NCBI GenBank assembly: GCA_020217265.1
Contig: JAIWOS010000041.1
Coordinates: forward strand, 1-10,134
Origin: Thiobacillus sp.
GTDB lineage: Bacteria > Pseudomonadota > Gammaproteobacteria > Burkholderiales > Thiobacillaceae
Direction of reading: 5' to 3'
Length of the DNA stretch: 10,134 bases
Every line of letters starts with the position of its first letter. Positions within the stretch are counted from its first letter, which is position 1. Position numbers and translations under genes: made by a program. The notes under the pieces were generated by a model, which was given only the letters and a program-made list of their open reading frames with translations, was not told the origin of the DNA and did not search any database. Shown here one piece after another: positions 5,453 through 10,134 of this stretch.

Positions 5453-8400
5453 TCAATAAATGACGCTGACCGCCTCGGGTTTGAGCCAGCCGCCCAGGGA
5501 TTCCAGCAGCCGGTCGTCCAGCCTCACCCGCCAGCCCTCGCCCAGCCGCACCCGGCATTGCGCCTGCGGATTGCGGTATTCGACCCAGACCGGGCAGCCG
5601 CCCTCCTGCTGGGTGTAGGGCGAGAGCAGTTCGGCCAGCTTGCGTCCGCTGCCGGTCTGGCCGTGACACGCGCCGTTGCACGTGAGCCGCAAGCCCTGGG
5701 CGAAACGCGTACGGGCACCGGCGAGATCGTAGATGCGCTCGGCCGTGACGCGCAGACCGCCGGAATAGTCGTCGCGGCTGACCTTGCCCTCGATCACCAG
5801 GAGCGCATCCTCCCTCAGCAGCGGGCGGTGCTGTTCGTACAGTTCGTTGAAGATCGTCACTTCGACCTGGCCGCTGGCGTCGTCGAGCAGCAGGATGAGC
5901 ATCTTGCCGCGCCGCGTCATCTGGGTGCGCAGCGAAACCGCCACGCCGGCGAGGATGACCGGCTCGCGCGCGGGCTCCAGGTTGGCCAGCCGCCGCTTGG
6001 CGAACGACGCGACTTCGGCCTCGTAGGCGGTGAAGGGATGACCGGAGAAATAAAACCCCATCGCCGTTTTTTCCTGCAGGAGCTTCTCGGGCTCCGGCCA
6101 GGGGGGCGTGTCCACCAGCGCTTCCTCGCTTTCGACCACTTCGCCGAAAAGACCAACCTGCCCACCGTTGCGCGCCGCCTGGTCGGCCGCGTCGAGCGCG
6201 CGCCCAACCGAGGCGAAGAGGCTGGCGCGATGCGCGTTGAGCGTGTCGAACGCGCCGGCTTTCACCAGCGCTTCGAGCACGCGCCGGTTGAGGTAGCGCT
6301 TGTCGACCCGGCGCACCAGATCGAACAGGCCCTGAAACGGGCCGTTCGCGCGGCGCTCCTCGACGATGGCGTTGATCGCCGCCTCACCCGTTCCCTTGAT
6401 CGCGCCCAGCCCATAGCGGATTTCGGTTCTGGAAACCGGCTCGAAGCGATGCAGCGACTGGTTGATGTCCGGCGGCAGAATGGTCAGGCCATTGGCGACG
6501 CAGTCCTCGATGAAAACGCGCAGCTTGTCGGTGTCGGACAATTCCGACGACATCGTCGCCGCCATGAATTCCGCCGGGTAGTAGGCCTTGAGCCAGGCGG
6601 TGTGGTAGGCAACGAGCGCGTACGCGGCCGAGTGCGACTTGTTGAAACCGTATTCGGCAAATTTCTCCATCAGGTCGAACAGGCGTTCGGCCAGTTTTGC
6701 GTCCACGCCCCGCTTCGACGCGCCTTCGAGAAAAATCTGCCGCTGCTTGGCCATTTCCTCGGGTTTCTTCTTGCCCATCGCGCGCCGCAGCATGTCGGCG
6801 CCGCCGAGCGTGTAGCCGGCAAGTATCTGCGCGACGAGCATCACCTGTTCCTGGTAGACGATGATGCCGTAGGTCGATTTCAACACGTCGGCGAGATCGG
6901 GGTGGAAGTACCACTCGGGCTTGCCGACGCCGGTCTTGCGCTGTTCGTTCTTGCGAACGATGAAGTCGTCGACCATGCCCGACCCCAGCGGGCCGGGACG
7001 GTTCAACGCCATAAGCGCGATGATGTCCTCGAAGCAGTCGCCCTTGAGTTTCTTTTCCAGATCTTTCGCCGAGCGCGATTCGGACTGGAACACCGCGGTG
7101 GTGTTACCGTCGGCAAAGAGCCGGTACACCGCCGGGTCGTCGAGACGCAGGTCTTCGAGCCGGAAGTTTTCCATGCCCGGATTGCGGCGCACGAAGTGCA
7201 CGGCCTCATTCAGGATGGTGAGCGTGCGTAGCCCCAGGAAGTCGAACTTGACCAGGCCGATGGCCTCGACGTCGTCCTTGTCGTACTGCGAGACAACCGA
7301 ATCCGAGCCTTCGGCACGATACAGCGGGCAGAAATCCGTGAGCTTGCCCGGCGCGATCAGCACGCCGCCGGCGTGCATGCCGACGTTGCGCGTGAGTTCC
7401 TCGAGCTTTTCCGCGAGGCCAAAGAGTTCGCGCACCTCTTCTTCCTCGTCGTAGCGCTCCTTCAGCTGCGGCTCCATTTCCAGCGCCTTTTTCAGTGACA
7501 CCGGCTTCACGCCTTCGATCGGCACCAGCTTGGAGAGCTTGTCGCAGTAGGTGTAGGGCATGTCGAGCACGCGCCCGACGTCGCGGATCACCGACTTGGA
7601 GCCGAGCGTGCCGAAGGTGGCGATCTGCGACACCGCGCCGTGGCCGTATTTGTCCTTGACGTACTGGATGACCTTTTCGCGCTTGTCCTGGCAGAAATCG
7701 ATGTCGAAGTCGGGCATCGACACCCGCTCGGGATTCAGGAAGCGTTCGAACAGCAGGTCGTATTCCAGCGGGTCGAGGTCGGTGATGAGGAGCGCATAGG
7801 CGACCAGCGAGCCCGCGCCCGAACCGCGTCCCGGCCCCACCGGCACGTCGTTGGCCTTGGCCCAGGAAATGAAGTCAGAAACGATGAGGAAGTAGCCCGG
7901 AAAGCCCATCTGGATGATGGTCGCAAGCTCGAATTCGAGACGTTCGACATAGCGGGCGCGTTGGGTCGCGCGCTCGGTGGCGTCGGGGTAGAGCGCCTTG
8001 AGTCGATCTTCGAGGCCGTCGTAGGCGCGCTGACGGATGTAGTCGTCGAGGCTCATCCCGTCCGGCGTCGGAAAATCCGGCAGGCGGCTCTTGCCGAGCG
8101 TGAGCTCTAGGTTGCAGCGCTTGGCGATCTCGACGCTGTTCTCAAGCGCCTCGGGCAGGTCGGCAAACAGCTCCGCCATTTCCTCGGGCGTCTTCAGATA
8201 CTGCTCTCCGGTGAAGACGCGCGGCCGGCGCGGATCGCCGAGCATCATGCCTTCGGCGATGCACACCCGTGCCTCGTGCGCCTGGAAGTCGTCTGCCGAC
8301 AGGAACTGCACCGGATGCGTCGCCACGCTGGGCAGATTAAGCTCGTGGCCGAGCTCGAGCAGGCCATCGATCAGGCGTTCGGCGTGCGGCTGGCCGTAAC

Positions 8401-8914
8401 GTTGCAGTTCAAGATAGAAACGGCCGGGAAAGCAGGCCGCCCAGTGCTCGGCTTCGCGCCGGGCGGCGTCGACCTTGTCGTCGAGGAGGGCTTGCGCGAT
8501 GCTGCCCTGACTGCCGCCCGACAGCGCAATGAGGCCGTCGCTGCCCTCGGCGAACCAGGCCGGATCGATCTCCGCGTGGCCGCGATGCAGGTTCTCCAGG
8601 AAAGCGCGCGACAGCAGCTCGCACAGCCGTCGGTAGCCGGCCGCGTGCTGAACCAGCAGCAGCAGGCGCGACGGGCGCGCGCGGTCGGCGTGATTCGTCA
8701 CCCAGACGTCGCAGCCGAAGACCGGTTTCACGCCCTTGCCGCGCGCCGCGCGGTAGAACTTCACCCAGCCGAAGGTATTCGACAGGTCGGTGAGCGCGAG
8801 CGCCGGCATGCCGGCGTCTTTCGCCTTCGCAACCGCGTCGTCGAGCCGCACCAGGCCGTCGGTCACCGAGAATTCGGAGTGCAGGCGAAGGTGGACGAAA
8901 CGCGGATCGGACAT
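5453..8914 (-). CDS. dnaE: DNA polymerase III alpha subunit
   Basis: This is the replicative polymerase catalytic subunit, about 1153 residues, near the E. coli length of 1160. The order is an N-terminal PHP domain, palm, thumb and fingers, a helix-hairpin-helix region, and a C-terminal OB domain with a tail. Catalytic aspartates are visible in MPDFDIDF (D402, D404) and KFDFLGL (D558), matching E. coli D401, D403 and D555. An internal beta-clamp motif QVGLF lies at 919-923 (E. coli QADMF 920-924). The PHP domain reads LRLHSEFS and TDLSN where metal-binding versions have HxH and TDH, so, as in E. coli, it probably lacks nuclease activity and proofreading relies on DnaQ. I prefer the ATG at 8914 because MSDPRFVHLR matches the usual N-terminus and the motif positions then agree. 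An ATG at 8926 would add four residues; neither start has a Shine-Dalgarno sequence. The gene has its own promoter after the efp terminator. Confidence 0.97.
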   Translation of the reverse strand: MSDPRFVHLRLHSEFSVTDGLVRLDDAVAKAKDAGMPALALTDLSNTFGWVKFYRAARGKGVKPVFGCDVWVTNHADRARPSRLLLLVQHAAGYRRLCELLSRAFLENLHRGHAEIDPAWFAEGSDGLIALSGGSQGSIAQALLDDKVDAARREAEHWAACFPGRFYLELQRYGQPHAERLIDGLLELGHELNLPSVATHPVQFLSADDFQAHEARVCIAEGMMLGDPRRPRVFTGEQYLKTPEEMAELFADLPEALENSVEIAKRCNLELTLGKSRLPDFPTPDGMSLDDYIRQRAYDGLEDRLKALYPDATERATQRARYVERLEFELATIIQMGFPGYFLIVSDFISWAKANDVPVGPGRGSGAGSLVAYALLITDLDPLEYDLLFERFLNPERVSMPDFDIDFCQDKREKVIQYVKDKYGHGAVSQIATFGTLGSKSVIRDVGRVLDMPYTYCDKLSKLVPIEGVKPVSLKKALEMEPQLKERYDEEEEVRELFGLAEKLEELTRNVGMHAGGVLIAPGKLTDFCPLYRAEGSDSVVSQYDKDDVEAIGLVKFDFLGLRTLTILNEAVHFVRRNPGMENFRLEDLRLDDPAVYRLFADGNTTAVFQSESRSAKDLEKKLKGDCFEDIIALMALNRPGPLGSGMVDDFIVRKNEQRKTGVGKPEWYFHPDLADVLKSTYGIIVYQEQVMLVAQILAGYTLGGADMLRRAMGKKKPEEMAKQRQIFLEGASKRGVDAKLAERLFDLMEKFAEYGFNKSHSAAYALVAYHTAWLKAYYPAEFMAATMSSELSDTDKLRVFIEDCVANGLTILPPDINQSLHRFEPVSRTEIRYGLGAIKGTGEAAINAIVEERRANGPFQGLFDLVRRVDKRYLNRRVLEALVKAGAFDTLNAHRASLFASVGRALDAADQAARNGGQVGLFGEVVESEEALVDTPPWPEPEKLLQEKTAMGFYFSGHPFTAYEAEVASFAKRRLANLEPAREPVILAGVAVSLRTQMTRRGKMLILLLDDASGQVEVTIFNELYEQHRPLLREDALLVIEGKVSRDDYSGGLRVTAERIYDLAGARTRFAQGLRLTCNGACHGQTGSGRKLAELLSPYTQQEGGCPVWVEYRNPQAQCRVRLGEGWRVRLDDRLLESLGGWLKPEAVSVIY

Positions 8915-8942
8915 GGGGTGGACCATGGAAATTCAGACCGGC

Positions 8943-8970
8943 ATTTTAACGCTGCCAGGCAGGCCGCCAA
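8943..8970 (-). promoter_or_regulatory. putative sigma70 promoter of dnaE
   Basis: On the minus strand TTGGCG (8970-8965, 4 of 6) and TAAAAT (8948-8943, 5 of 6) are 16 bases apart. The -35 box overlaps the end of the efp terminator T-tract. The predicted start near 8936 leaves about 10 bases before the ATG at 8926, or about 22 before the ATG at 8914. Confidence 0.5.
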
Positions 8971-8997
8971 AAAACAAAAAGCAGCCGAAGCTGCTTT
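8969..8997 (-). terminator. intrinsic terminator of efp with UUCG loop
   Basis: Read on the minus strand, AAAGCAGC (8997-8990), loop TTCG (8989-8986) and GCTGCTTT (8985-8978) form a perfect 8-bp stem capped by the extra-stable C(UUCG)G tetraloop. TTGTTTTTT (8977-8969) follows. It lies 84 bases past the efp stop codon and ends the earP-efp transcript just before the dnaE promoter. Confidence 0.93.
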
Positions 8998-9043
8998 CTG
9001 ATTCGATTCGGAGCGGGCCGGAATCCACCCGCAAGGGGCAGGC

Positions 9044-9079
9044 CGCGGTTGATATGCCGATAAATCGGCAACAACCGCG
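9044..9079. repeat. long two-part hairpin directly after the efp stop codon
   Basis: The outer arms CGCGGTTG (9044-9051) and CAACCGCG (9072-9079) and the inner arms TGCCGAT (9055-9061) and ATCGGCA (9064-9070) are all perfectly complementary, separated by small bulges of 3 and 1 bases. This gives about 15 base pairs. On the efp mRNA it starts one base after the stop codon (9081-9083). It has no T-tract, so mRNA 3'-end protection or a Rho/pausing role is more likely than termination. Confidence 0.6.
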
Positions 9080-9080
9080 C

Positions 9081-9641
9081 TCAGTTGGCGCGGCGCTTGA
9101 ATTCGTTGGTGCGGGTGTCGATCTCGATCATGTCGCCGATTTCGACGAAGGCCGCGACCGGCAGTTCGAAACCGGTGGGCTTGATGCGCGCAGGCTTCAT
9201 CACCTTGCCCGAGGTATCGCCGCGCACGGCGGGCTCGGTGTATTCGACTTCGCGGATGACCGTGGTCGGCATTTCGACCGAGATCGCCTTGCCGTCGTAG
9301 AACACCACTTCGACCTGCATGCCGTCGTCGAGGTAGTTGAGCGCGTCGCCAAGGTTGTCGCCTTCGACTTCGTACTGGTTGTATTCGGAATCCATGAACA
9401 CGTAGAGCGGATCGGCGAAGTAGGAATACGTGCATTCCTTGCGGTCCAGCGTCACGGTGTCGAACTTCTCGTCGGCACGGTAGACCGTTTCGGTCCCGGC
9501 GCCGGTGAGGAGGTTCTTCAGTTTCATCTTGACGACGGAGGCGTTGCGGCCGGATTTCGAGAATTCGGCTTTCTGCACCACCATCGGGTCTTTGCCGATC
9601 ATCACGACGTTGCCGGCGCGGAGTTCCATTGCGGTTTTCAT
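9081..9641 (-). CDS. efp: elongation factor P, arginine-32 type
   Basis: EF-P binds ribosomes stalled at consecutive prolines and promotes peptide-bond formation. The 186 residues have the standard three beta-barrel domains: the KOW-like domain I (about 1-65) and the OB domains II and III (about 66-186), ending in the signature [19 protein letters not shown]. The tip loop of domain I reads [16 protein letters not shown], with Arg at position 32 instead of the Lys34 that is lysylated in E. coli. Arg32 marks the subfamily that is rhamnosylated by EarP, and the gene just upstream is earP, so the activation route is clear from context. The start [11 protein letters not shown] fits the family, and AGGAA (9653-9649) sits 7 bases ahead. 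Transcription may come from earP and from a possible promoter at the earP end. A UUCG terminator follows. Confidence 0.97.
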   Translation of the reverse strand: MKTAMELRAGNVVMIGKDPMVVQKAEFSKSGRNASVVKMKLKNLLTGAGTETVYRADEKFDTVTLDRKECTYSYFADPLYVFMDSEYNQYEVEGDNLGDALNYLDDGMQVEVVFYDGKAISVEMPTTVIREVEYTEPAVRGDTSGKVMKPARIKPTGFELPVAAFVEIGDMIEIDTRTNEFKRRAN

Positions 9642-9648
9642 GGGCGGG

Positions 9649-9653
9649 TTCCT
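9649..9653 (-). promoter_or_regulatory. ribosome-binding site of efp
   Basis: AGGAA on the minus strand lies 7 bases before the ATG at 9641. It supports MKTA rather than the internal Met5 as the start. It is one of few clear Shine-Dalgarno sequences in the window, besides that of pilR. Confidence 0.6.
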
Positions 9654-9678
9654 GCTGCTAAGGGTTTGAGAAAACTCG

Positions 9679-10134
9679 TCATTTTAACTTGTTTTCGGCA
9701 AAATCCGCCAGCTTTCGGGCAAGACGCCCGGCCCGGGCCAGCGTTTCCGGCCAGGCCCGGGCGTGGGAATCGTTGGCGCCCCGGACAGCCCGCCAGTCCG
9801 CCCAGGCGGTTGCCGCCGGTGCAGCGCCCGGCACGCCGTTCCAGAACCGCCACAGGCCGGCCACCGCAGCCGCCACGTCGTTCGGCGCATCACGCAGGTA
9901 GAGCGCCAGCAGCGCCTCCAGCTTGTCCCGATGCGCGCCTTCGGACTGCGGATAGGCCTGCCACACCAGCGGATGCGCCGCCCACTGCGCGCGCACGCAG
10001 GAATCCTCGCCGCGCACGAAGTTGAGGTCGCACGCCCACAGCAGGTGGTCGTAGGCATCCTGGTCGGTGAACGGCCGCACCACGAGCCGCAGCGCGCCGC
10101 GCACGTGGCAGTCGCCCGCGCGCAGCGCCGGCAC
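9679..10134 (-). CDS. earP: EF-P arginine rhamnosyltransferase EarP, C-terminal part
   Basis: EarP (formerly DUF2331) transfers L-rhamnose from dTDP-L-rhamnose to Arg32 of EF-P, which activates it. Only the last 151 or so residues are in the window; the frame is open to the edge, and the GTG at 10134 is not a real start. The family is about 370-390 residues, so well over half is missing, including the N-terminal aspartates of the active site. The conserved C-terminal block is present: [20 protein letters not shown] followed by [34 protein letters not shown]. The RGEDS segment (Arg at 10013-10015, Glu at 10007-10009, Asp at 10004-10006) binds the nucleotide sugar in this GT-B-like enzyme. The gene ends 37 bases before efp in the same direction, the usual arrangement in earP-bearing beta- and gammaproteobacteria. 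Confidence 0.95.
   Translation of the reverse strand: MPALRAGDCHVRGALRLVVRPFTDQDAYDHLLWACDLNFVRGEDSCVRAQWAAHPLVWQAYPQSEGAHRDKLEALLALYLRDAPNDVAAAVAGLWRFWNGVPGAAPAATAWADWRAVRGANDSHARAWPETLARAGRLARKLADFAENKLK
9681..9686 (-). promoter_or_regulatory. possible -10 box of an internal efp promoter
   Basis: TAAAAT on the minus strand overlaps the last codons and stop of earP. It is followed by GACG, matching the pattern upstream of metG and dnaE. No good -35 box is visible, so this is only suggestive. It would let efp be made in excess over its modifying enzyme. Confidence 0.3.

Noticed and set aside
5343..5681. Minus-strand 112-codon frame over the dnaE 3' end and the sRNA promoter
   Set aside because: It is out of frame with dnaE, which is well supported by homology to its last residues, and it has no recognisable content.
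5435..7231. Long plus-strand open frame (598 codons) opposite dnaE
   Set aside because: It mirrors the dnaE codons and has no recognisable domain.
1..10134. CRISPR array, insertion sequence, prophage, toxin-antitoxin or defence genes
   Set aside because: No regularly spaced repeats, transposase, integrase or such protein signatures were seen; the genes are core housekeeping and regulatory genes.

Overview
The window is a compact, GC-rich stretch of ordinary bacterial chromosome. The gene set points to a betaproteobacterium: a PilS/PilR pair, a MetRS with a fused C-terminal tRNA-binding domain, and an EF-P carrying Arg32 next to earP. A Thiobacillus-like or related lineage is my guess from overall feel, and it is not proven by the sequence. 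There are no mobile elements, CRISPR arrays, tRNAs or rRNAs.

Plus-strand half (1-5221): the 3' part of pilS (sensor kinase), pilR (sigma54-dependent response regulator), a DUF924 protein, metG (methionyl-tRNA synthetase) and acyP (acylphosphatase). pilS-pilR and metG-acyP are tightly coupled pairs. Minus-strand half (5231-10134, read right to left): the 3' part of earP, then efp, then dnaE (DNA polymerase III alpha), then a probable small RNA. earP and efp form a modification-enzyme/target pair: EarP rhamnosylates Arg32 of EF-P. efp ends in a textbook intrinsic terminator with a UUCG loop, and the dnaE promoter overlaps its T-tract.

The most interesting part is the 231-base gap between the convergent acyP and dnaE genes. 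On the minus strand it holds everything expected of a stand-alone regulatory RNA of about 95 nt. There is a perfect TTGACA -35 box, then 17 bases, then a GAAAAT -10 box. The predicted start coincides with the first base of a 5' stem-loop. An unpaired CU-rich stretch follows with two anti-Shine-Dalgarno blocks, and a strong GC hairpin with seven T's ends the transcript. An 18-bp perfect palindrome lies between and over the -35 and -10 boxes, as a repressor site would. This RNA looks built to bind ribosome-binding sites of many mRNAs, with its synthesis under a dedicated regulator.

A second recurring theme is a shared start-region motif, TAAAATGNCG, upstream of metG, dnaE and efp. For metG and dnaE it is followed by short leaders with no recognisable Shine-Dalgarno sequence.
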